Shown one piece after another: positions 7,585-16,799 of a stretch of 34,440 nt of DNA. The position numbers were made by a program, and so were the translations under genes. Every line of letters starts with the position of its first letter. The stretch's first letter is position 1. The stretch lies in assembly GCA_026990765.1 (NCBI GenBank), contig JALXCV010000153.1, positions 1-34,440 of the forward strand. The letters run 5' to 3'. The DNA is from Hyphomicrobiales bacterium. GTDB lineage: Bacteria; Pseudomonadota; Alphaproteobacteria; Rhizobiales; Aestuariivirgaceae. The notes beneath the pieces are model-generated. The model was not told where the DNA came from. It worked only from the letters and a program-made list of their open reading frames with translations, and searched no databases.

Positions 7585-9948
7585 TCAGGCTCCATAGGGT
7601 ATCCAGATATTTTTAACCTGGGTTGCTTTGCGTAAAAACTGCCGGATATCTGCTGACTGCCAGTCGGTTTCAAAGCCGTCATGCGTCCATATCTGCTTGA
7701 GATTGGCAGCAGCTTCATATTGAACGGTCTTGACAGCTTGCGGATTGCCGAAATACCAGATGCCGCTTACCTCATCATGCTGGCTCAGGGTTTTGGCCAG
7801 TGCGCATTGCTCGCCAGTAACAATATTGACCACCCCGGCAGGCAGATCAGAAGTCTCCAGCACCTGATAGAAATCAGTGGCGGCAAGGGGGTGAATATCA
7901 CTTGGGATGACAACCACCCGGTTGCCGGTGGCAATTGCCGGGAAAATCAGCGATACCAGACCAAGCAGCGGATTGTCCTGGGGTGCAACAATGCCCAGTA
8001 CCCCAAGCGGTTCATTCATGGCGATTGCCACATTGCGAACCGGTGGTGAATGCACTGCACCATCATATTTGTCGGCCCATGCAGCGCAGGTGAAAATGGT
8101 TTCTATGGACTGTTCAACTTCTCTTGAAGCCTTTTTGGCACTGGTGCCGGTCATTGTCCTTATCCGGTTGGCAAGTTCATCAGCGCGGATCTGCAGGTTT
8201 TCCGCAATATAATAGATTATCTGGGCGCGCAAATGTGCCGTTGCCCGGCTCCAGCCGGTTGCCCTGGTGGCTGCCTCCACCGCATTGCGAATATCCTTGC
8301 GCGAACCGTCAGCCACCTCACCGGCAAGTGACCCGTCGGCATTGATAACCGGGATTGACTGGCCATTATCTGCCCGGCACTGTTTGCCGCCAATATAGTG
8401 TTTTGCTGTACGGTCAATCTGTCCGGGTTTCGGGCTGGTTGTTTTCAGCTTTGCCGGTTTGAATATGCCAAGTTTTTTGGCTTTCAGACCTGACGGTTTG
8501 AGACAGGAATACATGCCTTCGCGTCCACCTTCTCGGCCATAGCCTGACTGGCGAAACCCGCCAAAACCACAGGCGGCATCAAACTGGTTGGTTGAGTTGA
8601 TCCACACAACACCTGCTTTTACCTCAGCGGCCATATCAAGCGCAGTGTTGATATTCTCGCTCCAGATACTTGCAGCCAGTCCGTATTTTGAATTATTGGC
8701 AAGGGCAATGGCTTCAGATGGAGTGCGAAAACTCATGGCAACCAGAAACGGCCCAAAAATTTCCTCCTGCACCAGAGTTGAGGCCGGGTCAATATCAGTC
8801 AACAGACCGGGGCGAATGTAACAACCAGAATTTGGCAGGGTTATATCGGGTTGCCACAGGCTGGCACCTTCATCAACGCCCTGATCAACCATTGCCTGAA
8901 CCTGATGCAACTGCACCTCATCAGCCAGCGCGCCAATATCAATGGTCTTGTCGAGTGGATTGCCAATACGCAATTTGCTCATCCGCTGCCGTAATTTGGC
9001 ATAGACAGTTTCAGCAATTCCCTCCTGCACCAATAGCCGCGAACCGGCGCAACATACTTCACCCTGATTGAACCATATGGCATCGACAATGCCTTCAATG
9101 GCGCTGTCAATATCGGCATCATCAAACAGAATAAATGGTGACTTGCCGCCAAGTTCCAAAGTCAGCTGTTTGCCTGTCCCGGCAGTTTCGCGGGTGATAT
9201 ATTTGCCAACTTCACTGGAGCCGGTAAAGGCGATCTTGCTGATAGCTTGATGCGCAACCAGCGCCTTTCCTGTCTCGCCATCACCGGTTACAATATTGAT
9301 TACCCCTTCGGGAATACCGGCTTTCTGGCACAGTTCGCAGAAATAAAGCGCGGTTAGCGGGGTATATTCAGCCGGTTTCAAAACCACCACATTGCCCGCA
9401 GCCAATGCCGGGGCAATTTTCCATGCCAGCATCAGCAGCGGGAAGTTCCACGGGATTATCTGGCCGACCACGCCCAGCGGTTTAAACCCTGCAAATTCAT
9501 CATCCAGCAATTGCGCCCATCCGGCATGATGATAAAAGTGCCGGGCCACCAGAGGAATATCAATATCTCGGGATTCGCGGATTGGCTTGCCATTATCAAG
9601 GGTTTCCAGCACCGCCAGAATGCGGGCATGCTTTTGCACCAGACGGGCAAGGGCATATAAGTATTTGGCCCTTGCATGACATGATAATGACTGCCATTTG
9701 CCCATGGCCTTGCTGGCAGCCTTTACCGCCTTGTCAATATCGCCGGCATTGCCAAGACCAATATCGGCCAGAAACTCTCCATTGGCCGGATTAGTGGATT
9801 TGAAACTGCCTCCTGAAGCTTTTTGCCATTTACCAGCGACAAACAGGTCAAATGAGCGATCATGGCTGTCAAGCCAGTCTTGTGCAGCCTTTGCCGATTC
9901 AATGGCGGGGCCATATTCCATATTGTCAAAAATTTCTGTTACAGACAT
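7585..9948 (-). CDS. Two-domain aldehyde dehydrogenase, ALDH16 type
   Basis: The 787-residue protein carries two aldehyde dehydrogenase units. The first (about 30-490) is complete: PWNFP (166-170), FTGSSEVGK (241-249), LELGGKSP (264-271, catalytic-base Glu265) and FNQGEVCCAG (293-302, nucleophile Cys299). The second (about 500-787) keeps the cofactor-domain pattern (EPLGVLGIVAPQDNPLLG) but ends soon after it and lacks the catalytic Cys and Glu. An active first unit plus a shortened, inactive second unit is the layout of the ALDH16 family. Position between deoC and deoA suggests it oxidises the acetaldehyde released by DeoC, which is inference; NAD(P) as cofactor is expected. GGAG seven bases before the ATG supports the start. 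Confidence 0.88.
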   Translation of the reverse strand: MSVTEIFDNMEYGPAIESAKAAQDWLDSHDRSFDLFVAGKWQKASGGSFKSTNPANGEFLADIGLGNAGDIDKAVKAASKAMGKWQSLSCHARAKYLYALARLVQKHARILAVLETLDNGKPIRESRDIDIPLVARHFYHHAGWAQLLDDEFAGFKPLGVVGQIIPWNFPLLMLAWKIAPALAAGNVVVLKPAEYTPLTALYFCELCQKAGIPEGVINIVTGDGETGKALVAHQAISKIAFTGSSEVGKYITRETAGTGKQLTLELGGKSPFILFDDADIDSAIEGIVDAIWFNQGEVCCAGSRLLVQEGIAETVYAKLRQRMSKLRIGNPLDKTIDIGALADEVQLHQVQAMVDQGVDEGASLWQPDITLPNSGCYIRPGLLTDIDPASTLVQEEIFGPFLVAMSFRTPSEAIALANNSKYGLAASIWSENINTALDMAAEVKAGVVWINSTNQFDAACGFGGFRQSGYGREGGREGMYSCLKPSGLKAKKLGIFKPAKLKTTSPKPGQIDRTAKHYIGGKQCRADNGQSIPVINADGSLAGEVADGSRKDIRNAVEAATRATGWSRATAHLRAQIIYYIAENLQIRADELANRIRTMTGTSAKKASREVEQSIETIFTCAAWADKYDGAVHSPPVRNVAIAMNEPLGVLGIVAPQDNPLLGLVSLIFPAIATGNRVVVIPSDIHPLAATDFYQVLETSDLPAGVVNIVTGEQCALAKTLSQHDEVSGIWYFGNPQAVKTVQYEAAANLKQIWTHDGFETDWQSADIRQFLRKATQVKNIWIPYGA

Positions 9949-9965
9949 CTTCTGCTCCGGTTAAA

Positions 9966-10919
9966 TCACACAAGCGGCTGGTGGTGGCGGGCGGCGTAGC
10001 GGCCAGTGGCGCAATGTTCAAGCTGGCGTTCAATATCGCTCAACAGGCTGGATGCACCAATGCGAAACAATTGCGGCGATAACCAGTCATTGCCCAGTTC
10101 CTCTTTCATCAGGATCATGAAGTTAAGGGCAGTTTTGGCATCTGATATGCCGCCAGCCGGTTTGAAGCCGATCCTGTAACCGGTGCGCTGATAATAATCC
10201 CTGATCATCCGCACCATGGAAAGGGCTACCGGCAAGGTGGCATTGACCGGTTCCTTGCCGGTTGAAGTCTTGATGAAATCAGCGCCAGCCATCATCGCCA
10301 CCAGTGATGCGCGCGCCACATTGTTCAAGGTGCCAAGCTCACCGGTTGCCAGAATTACTTTCAGATGGGCTTTGCCACAGGCCTTGCGGGCATCACAGAC
10401 CAGATCATACAGCCCCTGCCAGTCACCGGTCAGCACCATGTGACGCTCAATGACTATGTCAATCTCACAGGCACCGGCGGCAACTGACAGTTCAATTTCC
10501 CTGATCCGGGTTTCAAGCGGCGACAAACCGGCTGGAAAACCGGTCGAGACGGCAGCAACGGGAATGCCGGAGCCATCCAGCGCCGCGACTGCGGTTTTTA
10601 CAAACTGGTGATAAACACAAAGCGCACCGGGGTGAATATTCAGATTTTGCACTCCAAGGGCTTTGAGCACATCGGCGCGCACCGGCTGTCTGGCCTTGGC
10701 TGCCAGCCGCCTTATCCGGCCCTGGGTATCATCGCCCGACAGGCTGGTCAGATCAATATTGGTTATGGCGCGAAGCAGCCATGCTGCCTGCCAGTTTTGT
10801 TTGACTGTTCGGCGAGTGGTAATGGTTGCAGCTCGGCGCTCGACGGCACTGCGATTGACCCTGATGGTTTTTACCCAGTCAAAATCAGGTTTCATTCCCG
10901 GATTTCGATCAATAATCAT
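9966..10919 (-). CDS. deoC: Deoxyribose-phosphate aldolase
   Basis: DeoC cleaves 2-deoxyribose-5-phosphate into glyceraldehyde-3-phosphate and acetaldehyde. The 317-residue protein is a class I aldolase TIM barrel. FIKTSTGKEPVNATLP (215-230) holds Lys217, equivalent to the Schiff-base lysine K167 of E. coli; GFKPAGGISD (251-260) holds Lys253, equivalent to K201; EIDIVI (152-157) holds Asp154, equivalent to D102. An N-terminal extension of about 50 residues relative to E. coli is common in the longer DeoC subgroup. Its ATG follows the stop of the phosphorylase gene directly with no spacer. It ends 17 bases before the ALDH gene, whose product could consume the acetaldehyde. Confidence 0.95.
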   Translation of the reverse strand: MIIDRNPGMKPDFDWVKTIRVNRSAVERRAATITTRRTVKQNWQAAWLLRAITNIDLTSLSGDDTQGRIRRLAAKARQPVRADVLKALGVQNLNIHPGALCVYHQFVKTAVAALDGSGIPVAAVSTGFPAGLSPLETRIREIELSVAAGACEIDIVIERHMVLTGDWQGLYDLVCDARKACGKAHLKVILATGELGTLNNVARASLVAMMAGADFIKTSTGKEPVNATLPVALSMVRMIRDYYQRTGYRIGFKPAGGISDAKTALNFMILMKEELGNDWLSPQLFRIGASSLLSDIERQLEHCATGRYAARHHQPLV

Positions 10920-11720
10920 TCAAATCTCTTTCAGGAATGCCTTGAGGAATTTCTCAAACCGGGCAGCGCTCTGATTGGCCATTTTCTTGGTCTGTTCATG
11001 CGACAGGGCAATATTGTCCATACCAGCTGCCATATTGGTGATATTGGAAATACCGGCAACTTTCAGCCCGAAAAACCGGGCGAGAATAACTTCCGGCACG
11101 GTTGACATGCCAACTGCATCAGCTCCCAGAATTTTGAGCGCCCGGATTTCCGCCGGGGTTTCAAAGCATGGACCTGACAGCCAGGCATAGACACCTGATG
11201 CAAGCTCGATATCTATATTGGCTGCGGCCCGCATGGCTGCCTGACGCAATGAAGGCTCATAGGCATCAACCATATCAACAAAGCGGTCATCACCTGTCTC
11301 ACCTATGAGCGGATTGGCCCCGGCAAGATTGATATGATCAGAAATCAGCATGAGTTCGCCCGGTGGTATATCATCGCGCAGCGAGCCTGCCGAATTGGCA
11401 AGGATTACCCTTTTGGCTCCAAGTCCTTTAAGGACTGCAAGCGGTGTGCGCATCACATCGGCCCTGGCGTGCTCATAATAATGCGCCCGGCCAGCAAAAA
11501 CCGCAACTGTAACACCTTCAATCTCACCAATGATCAAATTGGGATCATGGCCTGATACTCCAACTTCAGGAAAACCCGGCAGGTCAGCATAAGGGATGGT
11601 AACGCCATTATTTACGGCATCAGCCAATCCGGCCAGTCCCGAGCCAAGCACCAGCCCGGTAGTGATCTTGCGATTGTCAATTCGCTCGCGGATTGTCCTG
11701 ATACATTCTGCAACACTCAT
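10920..11720 (-). CDS. punA: Purine-nucleoside phosphorylase (trimeric, human-type)
   Basis: The enzyme phosphorolyses inosine, guanosine and their deoxy forms to the free purine and (deoxy)ribose-1-phosphate. The 266-residue protein shows LGSGLAGLAD (25-34, phosphate site), FAGRAHYYE (75-83), NSAGSL (109-114), GPCFETPAEIR (183-193) and SNITNMAAG (225-233). Glu187 and Asn229 match the purine-contacting Glu201 and Asn243 of human PNP. A histidine follows YYE where glycine is usual. The gene overlaps the end of cdd by four bases (ATGA). It supplies the purine branch of the operon, complementing DeoA for pyrimidines. The symbol is used for the trimeric family; the E. coli deoD type is unrelated in sequence. 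Confidence 0.93.
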   Translation of the reverse strand: MSVAECIRTIRERIDNRKITTGLVLGSGLAGLADAVNNGVTIPYADLPGFPEVGVSGHDPNLIIGEIEGVTVAVFAGRAHYYEHARADVMRTPLAVLKGLGAKRVILANSAGSLRDDIPPGELMLISDHINLAGANPLIGETGDDRFVDMVDAYEPSLRQAAMRAAANIDIELASGVYAWLSGPCFETPAEIRALKILGADAVGMSTVPEVILARFFGLKVAGISNITNMAAGMDNIALSHEQTKKMANQSAARFEKFLKAFLKEI

Positions 11721-12103
11721 TTCAAATTCTCCGGCCCGAATGATACGGGCAGCAAATCATCCAGATTAAAATCCCTGCCATCGCCTGTGGTAATGCTGGT
11801 TTCAGCATTGGCAAACTCCCTGATCTTCTGGCGACAACCACCGCATGGCGTTACCTGTTCGCCCTTTGGCCCGGCAATGGCAATCGCCATGATCTGGCGT
11901 CCACCATCAGCCACCATGACTGATATGGCCGAGGCTTCAGCGCATACACCTTCTGGATATGCAGCATTTTCCACATTGCAGCCGCAATAGACCTTGCCAT
12001 TATCAGCCAGTATCGCTGCTCCTACCTTGTAGCTGGAATATGGTGCATAGGCATTTTGACGGATATTTTCAGCCGCCCTTAACAGCTCATCGTTCCTTGA
12101 CAT
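11717..12103 (-). CDS. cdd: Cytidine deaminase
   Basis: Cdd hydrolyses cytidine and deoxycytidine to uridine and deoxyuridine so that the sugars can enter the phosphorylase route. From the ATG at 12103 the protein has 128 residues, the normal size of the homotetrameric zinc enzyme. YAPYSSYKVGAA (19-30) is followed by the zinc and catalytic motif CAE (54-56, Glu56 as proton shuttle) and PCGGC (86-90, zinc ligands Cys87 and Cys90). GGAGGTG six bases before the ATG decides this start; the frame itself could extend 13 codons further. The gene overlaps the end of the upstream permease gene by 17 bases. Confidence 0.96.
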   Translation of the reverse strand: MSRNDELLRAAENIRQNAYAPYSSYKVGAAILADNGKVYCGCNVENAAYPEGVCAEASAISVMVADGGRQIMAIAIAGPKGEQVTPCGGCRQKIREFANAETSITTGDGRDFNLDDLLPVSFGPENLK

Positions 12104-13058
12104 AAGGTACACCTCCAGCTTTTGGCGGAACAGCCTTGCCAACGAAACCGGCCAGCAGGATAACAGTCAGAATATATGGCAGAGCCTGGATGAACTGCAC
12201 TGGTATTTCACCAATACCAGGGATGGTTATGCCCTGAAAAGCGATTGCCGATGCTTCCAGAATGCCAAACAGCAGACAGGAAACCAGCGCGTTGAATGGC
12301 ATCCAGCGGGCAAATATCAGGGCGGCCAGAGCAACAAAGCCCTTGCCAGCTGACATATCGCGCACAAAGAACGAGTTTTGTGAAATCGACAGATAAGCAC
12401 CGCCAAAGCCACACAGGATTCCACAGATTATCACGGCACGATAGCGCAGCCAGATAACCGAGATACCGGCAGTATCAACTGCTTCCGGACATTCCCCCAC
12501 AGCGCGCAATCGCAAACCAAAGCGGGTCCTAAACAGGATGAACCATGTCAGCGGCACAAAGGCAAAGGCGATATATACCAGAATGGTATGGCCGGAAATA
12601 AGTTCGCGATACAGCATTCCGATGACCGGTACATTGTTCAGCGTATCGACAAGAGGCAAGGAAATATCATTGAATTTGGCGGCACCGGTTACAGACGGGG
12701 TATTGCCCCCGCGGCCAAACCATGCCTGACCAAACAGGATTGCCATGCCCGCTGCCAGAAAATTGATGGCAACGCCTGAAATAATCTGGTTGCCGCGAAA
12801 GGTTATCGAGGCAAGACCGTGCATCAGTGACAATACGACCGAGACACCGATACCGCATAAAAGCCCCAGCCAGGCAGAGCCGGTTACCGCAGCACCGGCA
12901 CCGGCAGCAAAGGCAGCGCCTAACAGTTTTCCTTCAAGGCCAATGTCGAAAATACCGGAGCGTTCAGAAAACAGGCCAGCCAGACAGGCAAAAAGCAACA
13001 GGGCGGTCAGGCGCAAGCCTGAATCAAGGACCTGGATTGCAAGTTCAATGGTTTCCAT
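12087..13058 (-). CDS. Nucleoside ABC transporter permease (second subunit)
   Basis: This 323-residue membrane protein belongs to the BPD_transp_2 permease family and resembles the YufQ/RnsD subunit of BMP-type nucleoside importers. It is strongly hydrophobic with around eight to ten predicted membrane segments. RSGIFDIGLEGKLL near the N-terminus and the GNQIISGVAIN segment are typical; the EAA-like loop is RLRAVGECPEAVDTAGISV. The open frame begins 27 codons further upstream, but METIELAIQ at 13058 is preceded by AAGGGG and starts four bases after the previous permease stop, so I chose it. It pairs with the permease at 13063 to form the membrane channel. Confidence 0.9.
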   Translation of the reverse strand: METIELAIQVLDSGLRLTALLLFACLAGLFSERSGIFDIGLEGKLLGAAFAAGAGAAVTGSAWLGLLCGIGVSVVLSLMHGLASITFRGNQIISGVAINFLAAGMAILFGQAWFGRGGNTPSVTGAAKFNDISLPLVDTLNNVPVIGMLYRELISGHTILVYIAFAFVPLTWFILFRTRFGLRLRAVGECPEAVDTAGISVIWLRYRAVIICGILCGFGGAYLSISQNSFFVRDMSAGKGFVALAALIFARWMPFNALVSCLLFGILEASAIAFQGITIPGIGEIPVQFIQALPYILTVILLAGFVGKAVPPKAGGVPYVKER

Positions 13059-13062
13059 AAGA

Positions 13063-14166
13063 TCAGGCCCCTTCTTGCTGCGATCGGGTGAATGACAATA
13101 AACGCGCGACCGTTGGGCGGAACATATGGTCCATGGCACCGGTAAACAGGATCACCATTCCCTGAATTACCACAATCATGTCGCGGGTAATGGCTGGCAT
13201 TTCAAAGGCAAGTTCGGCCCCGCCCTGATACAGCATGCCAAATAATATGGCCGCAAAGAATATGCCGACCGGATGGTTGCGCCCCATAAGAGCCACGGCA
13301 ATGCCGACAAAACCGTAACCGGCAGTGTAGCCAAGCAACAAGCGGTGCTGTACCCCCATGATCTCGTTGACTGCCATCAGCCCTGCCAGCGCACCTGATA
13401 TGGACATGGCGATGATGATAATCCGGGCTGGCGAAATACCGGCATAAAGAGCAGCTGTTGAAGAAAACCCCAAGGTTCGCATGGCATAGCCAAGCTTTGT
13501 CTTCCAGATCAATATCCACACAGCCACAGATGCGGCAATTGCCAGAAAGAATGACAGGTTAAGCGGTGATTTTTCAATCTTCAAGCCAAACCATGCAAAA
13601 ATATCACTCATGAAGGGAAGATGGGCACCAGCTTCAAAACTGCGGGTTTCAGTAGCCATGGAGCCGGGAACCTTCATCACATTGACCAGCAGATAGACCA
13701 AAAGCGCTGAAGCTATAAAGTTGAACATGATAGTGGTGATAACTATGTGACTGCCGCGTTTGGCCTGCAAATAGCCGGGAATTGCCGCCCATAAGGCACC
13801 AAAGGCCGCCCCGCCAAATATGGCCAGGGGAAACACGATCAGCCAGTGGGTATTGTCCAGCCACAAACAGGCAATGGCCACTCCGATACCGGCGACATAT
13901 GCCTGGCCCTCCCCGCCAATATTGAACAGCCCGGCATGAAACGCTACAGCAACGGCAAGTCCGGTAAAAATGAAATTGGTGGCATAATAAAGTGTATAGC
14001 CGATGCCCTCACCATAGCCCAGTGAGCCATAGACCAGATATTTCATCGCCTCAATCGGGTTTTCACCGATAATGATCACAACCAGCCCTGACATTAACAG
14101 TGCCATGGCCAGATTTAGCGCCGGGATAAGGACCATATCGGCCCAGCGCGGTAGGTCCTGATTCAT
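13063..14166 (-). CDS. Nucleoside ABC transporter permease (first subunit)
   Basis: This 367-residue integral membrane protein belongs to the BPD_transp_2 family and resembles the YufP/RnsC subunit. It has an N-terminal membrane helix (about 14-34), then GLAVAVAFHAGLFNIGGEGQ, the counterpart of the RSGIFDIGLEG segment in its partner, and a cytoplasmic coupling loop KLGYAMRTLGFSSTAALYAGI. The typical GYGFVGIAVALMGRNHPVG segment lies near the C-terminus. Its ATG overlaps the ATPase stop by four bases (ATGA). With the second permease, the double ATPase and the BMP lipoprotein-type binding protein, it completes an importer; the flanking catabolic genes make nucleosides the likely substrate. Confidence 0.9.
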   Translation of the reverse strand: MNQDLPRWADMVLIPALNLAMALLMSGLVVIIIGENPIEAMKYLVYGSLGYGEGIGYTLYYATNFIFTGLAVAVAFHAGLFNIGGEGQAYVAGIGVAIACLWLDNTHWLIVFPLAIFGGAAFGALWAAIPGYLQAKRGSHIVITTIMFNFIASALLVYLLVNVMKVPGSMATETRSFEAGAHLPFMSDIFAWFGLKIEKSPLNLSFFLAIAASVAVWILIWKTKLGYAMRTLGFSSTAALYAGISPARIIIIAMSISGALAGLMAVNEIMGVQHRLLLGYTAGYGFVGIAVALMGRNHPVGIFFAAILFGMLYQGGAELAFEMPAITRDMIVVIQGMVILFTGAMDHMFRPTVARLLSFTRSQQEGA

Positions 14167-15740
14167 TGTGCCGCCTCATTGATTCCGGCCATTAACAGGC
14201 CAAGTTCTTTTTCATTGGTAAATTCAGGGTCGCGTTCACCGGATATATGACCATCAAACATCACGATAATCCGGTCAGAAAGTGACATGATTTCCTCCAG
14301 TTCAACCGAGACCAGCAAAATGGCATTGCCGCGGTCGCGCAATTCGATGATCTGCTTGTGAATAAATTCAATAGCACCAATATCAACTCCGCGGGTCGGC
14401 TGGCCGATCAGCAATAATTGCGGTTCGCGGTCGATCTCGCGGGCCAGAACAATTTTTTGCTGATTGCCGCCTGAGAAATTCTCCGCCCTTAAATGTACAT
14501 TTGGCGGCCTGATATCATAGCGTTGCATCTGGTCGTCGGCATGTTGCAGAATAGTTTGTATCTTCATGATGAAGCCGCCAGAGTTTTCCGGCTCGTCATG
14601 CAGGCCAAGCACAGAATTTTCCCATTCCTCAAACGGTCCGATCATTCCCATTTTATGGCGATCTTCAGGAACATGAGACACACCCAGATGCCGCAAGGTC
14701 TTGGCATTGCTGTTGCCGGTTACCCCTGCCGCCACCCCGCCAATACGCACCGTACCACTTTTGGCATGTCTTATTCCGGCAATGGTTTCCAGCAATTCAC
14801 TTTGACCATTACCGGCGACCCCGGCAACCCCGACAATTTCTCCGGCATGAACAGACAGGGAAATTCCCTTGATGCGCTCAACCCCCTGCTGGTTGAATAC
14901 GCGCAAATCATCTACCTGCAATATTGGCTCGCCCGGTTGGGATTTGGTCTTTTCAACCCGCATCAGAATTGGACGACCTACCATCAGTTCAGCCAACTGG
15001 GCCGGTGAGGTTTCAGATGTTTTGACTTCTGCCGTCATAGCCCCCTGGCGCATGACTGAAACCGTATCAGTTACCGCCATTATCTCACGCAATTTGTGAG
15101 TGATAAGGATGATGGTTTTGCCCTGCTGCTTTAACTGCTCAAAAATCTGGAACAGGTGATCTGCCTGTGAAGGGGTTAAAACTCCGGTTGGTTCATCAAG
15201 GATAAGTATATCAGCGCCGCGATAAAGCGCTTTGAGAATTTCCACCCGCTGCTGGAAACCTACCGACAGATCACAGATCAGGGCATCGGGATCAACTTCC
15301 AGTTCATATTCACGGGCCAGCTTTTCAAGATGGGTGCGGGCGCGATCAAGCGAGCCTTTCAACCATGGGCCATCTTCAGCCCCCAGCACCACATTTTCCA
15401 GTACTGAAATATTTTCAACCAGCATGAAATGCTGATGCACCATGCCGATGCCAGCGGCAATGGCAGCGCGCGGTCCGGCAATATGGACCTTTTTACCATT
15501 AACCTTTATCTCACCGGAATCTGCCTGATAGAATCCGTAAAGTATCGACATCAGGGTCGATTTGCCCGCTCCGTTTTCCCCGACTATTCCGTGGATAGAA
15601 CCCTTCTTTATAGAAAGATCAATATCGCGGTTGGCCCTGACATTGCCAAAACTCTTGTTAATGCCGATCAGCTCGATCGCCGGTGGTTCCCCGGCAGCAT
15701 CGGGTAGTTGCTGCCGGGTGGCTGTTGTTTGAGTTTGCAT
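14163..15740 (-). CDS. Nucleoside ABC transporter ATP-binding protein (two NBDs)
   Basis: The 525-residue protein carries two ABC ATPase domains in tandem. The first (about 21-260) has Walker A GENGAGKS (54-61), a Q-loop at Gln103, signature LSVGFQQ (158-164), Walker B ILILDEP (178-184) and switch His215. In the second (about 272-515) Walker A is degenerate, AGVAGNGQS (306-314) with Gln313 in place of lysine, and Walker B reads LLLIGQP, without the Asp-Glu pair, while the signature NFSGGNQQ (421-428) is intact. This asymmetry is normal in the YufO/RnsB and monosaccharide importer families. It lies 32 bases downstream of the binding-protein gene. Confidence 0.94.
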   Translation of the reverse strand: MQTQTTATRQQLPDAAGEPPAIELIGINKSFGNVRANRDIDLSIKKGSIHGIVGENGAGKSTLMSILYGFYQADSGEIKVNGKKVHIAGPRAAIAAGIGMVHQHFMLVENISVLENVVLGAEDGPWLKGSLDRARTHLEKLAREYELEVDPDALICDLSVGFQQRVEILKALYRGADILILDEPTGVLTPSQADHLFQIFEQLKQQGKTIILITHKLREIMAVTDTVSVMRQGAMTAEVKTSETSPAQLAELMVGRPILMRVEKTKSQPGEPILQVDDLRVFNQQGVERIKGISLSVHAGEIVGVAGVAGNGQSELLETIAGIRHAKSGTVRIGGVAAGVTGNSNAKTLRHLGVSHVPEDRHKMGMIGPFEEWENSVLGLHDEPENSGGFIMKIQTILQHADDQMQRYDIRPPNVHLRAENFSGGNQQKIVLAREIDREPQLLLIGQPTRGVDIGAIEFIHKQIIELRDRGNAILLVSVELEEIMSLSDRIIVMFDGHISGERDPEFTNEKELGLLMAGINEAAQ

Positions 15741-15772
15741 TTACGAAAATTCCGAAAATTGAAGGTTTCAGC

Positions 15773-16771
15773 CTATTCTGGACATTTGGAATCGGTCATG
15801 AAATCATGCACTTTCAATTCACCGGAGATGATTTTTGCCGAAGCTGCATCAACCGCTTTTTTCATGGCATCGGTGATAAGTGACTTGTTGTTTTCATCCA
15901 GTGCCCAGCCTACACCGCCTTCTTTCAGGCCAAGTACACTAACGCCGGATTTCCAGTTGCCGGTGCGGGCATCTTCAAACACCTTGTAGATGGCTGCATC
16001 AACCCGTTTGATCATCGAGGTCAGTACCTTGCCGGGGTGCAAGTGGTTCTGGTTGGAATCAACGCCAATACCCAGCTTGCCGGCATCTGCTGCTGCCTGC
16101 AATACACCAAGCCCGGTGCTGCCTGCTGCCTGGAAAATAACGTCCGCACCGCGGGCAATCTGGGATTTGGTCAGTTCACCACCCTTGACCGGATCATTCC
16201 ATGCTGCTCCGGTATTGCCGGTCATGTTCTTGAATACAACAGCATCTGCCTTGACAGATCTGGCCCCCTGCTTGTAGCCACAGGCAAATTTTTCAATCAA
16301 CGGAATACCCATGCCGCCAACGAAACCGATCTTGCCGGTTTTGGAAGCCATGATGGCCAGAATACCAACCAGATATGAGCCTTCATGTTCCTTGAACACG
16401 ATTGACTGCACATTGGGCTTGTCAACTACCATATCGACAATGGCAAATTTGGTATCAGGGAATTCACCAGCTACGGTTTCAATGGCCTTGGCATAGGAAA
16501 AGCCGGTTACAGCAATGGGTGAAAAACCCTTGCGGGCGAAGCGGCGCAGCACCTGTTCACGCTGGGCTTCACTTTGAATTTCAAAATCACGATAGTTGAT
16601 ACCGCTTTTCTTCTTGAACATTTCTGCGCCGCGATAGGCAGCTTCATTGAAAGATTTGTCGAACTTGCCACCCATGTCGTAAATCATGGCCGGCTTTATG
16701 TCCGCAGCCATGGCTGCAGTTGCCATGGTAACAGATGCAATGGTTGCAAATAGCAGATGTTTGAGTTTCAT
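15773..16771 (-). CDS. BMP-family nucleoside-binding protein
   Basis: From the ATG at 16771 the protein has 332 residues and begins with a Sec signal peptide (MKLKHLLFATIASV..., cleavage likely after AMA near residue 22), so it is periplasmic. There is no lipobox, unlike Gram-positive BmpA homologues. The Bmp/PnrA fold is recognisable from GGKFDKSFNEAAYRGA, GFVGGMGIPLIEKF with FACGYKQGA, and GADVIFQAAGSTGLGVLQAA. The family binds purine or pyrimidine nucleosides. The open frame extends 40 codons upstream into the regulator gene, but the signal peptide, and GGGAG ten bases before 16771, fix this start. The 28-base gap to the regulator makes it the second gene of the operon. Confidence 0.93.
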   Translation of the reverse strand: MKLKHLLFATIASVTMATAAMAADIKPAMIYDMGGKFDKSFNEAAYRGAEMFKKKSGINYRDFEIQSEAQREQVLRRFARKGFSPIAVTGFSYAKAIETVAGEFPDTKFAIVDMVVDKPNVQSIVFKEHEGSYLVGILAIMASKTGKIGFVGGMGIPLIEKFACGYKQGARSVKADAVVFKNMTGNTGAAWNDPVKGGELTKSQIARGADVIFQAAGSTGLGVLQAAADAGKLGIGVDSNQNHLHPGKVLTSMIKRVDAAIYKVFEDARTGNWKSGVSVLGLKEGGVGWALDENNKSLITDAMKKAVDAASAKIISGELKVHDFMTDSKCPE

Positions 16772-16799
16772 TTGTTTAATACTCCCTGTTAAAGACATT

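Noticed and set aside
14493-15008. Plus-strand open frame of 171 codons opposite the ABC ATPase
   Set aside because: Antisense to conserved ATPase motifs, with no start signal and no family resemblance.
14163-15740. Damaged second ATPase domain as a sign of pseudogenisation
   Set aside because: Loss of the Walker lysine and the Asp-Glu pair in the second domain is the normal state of this transporter family, and the frame is intact.
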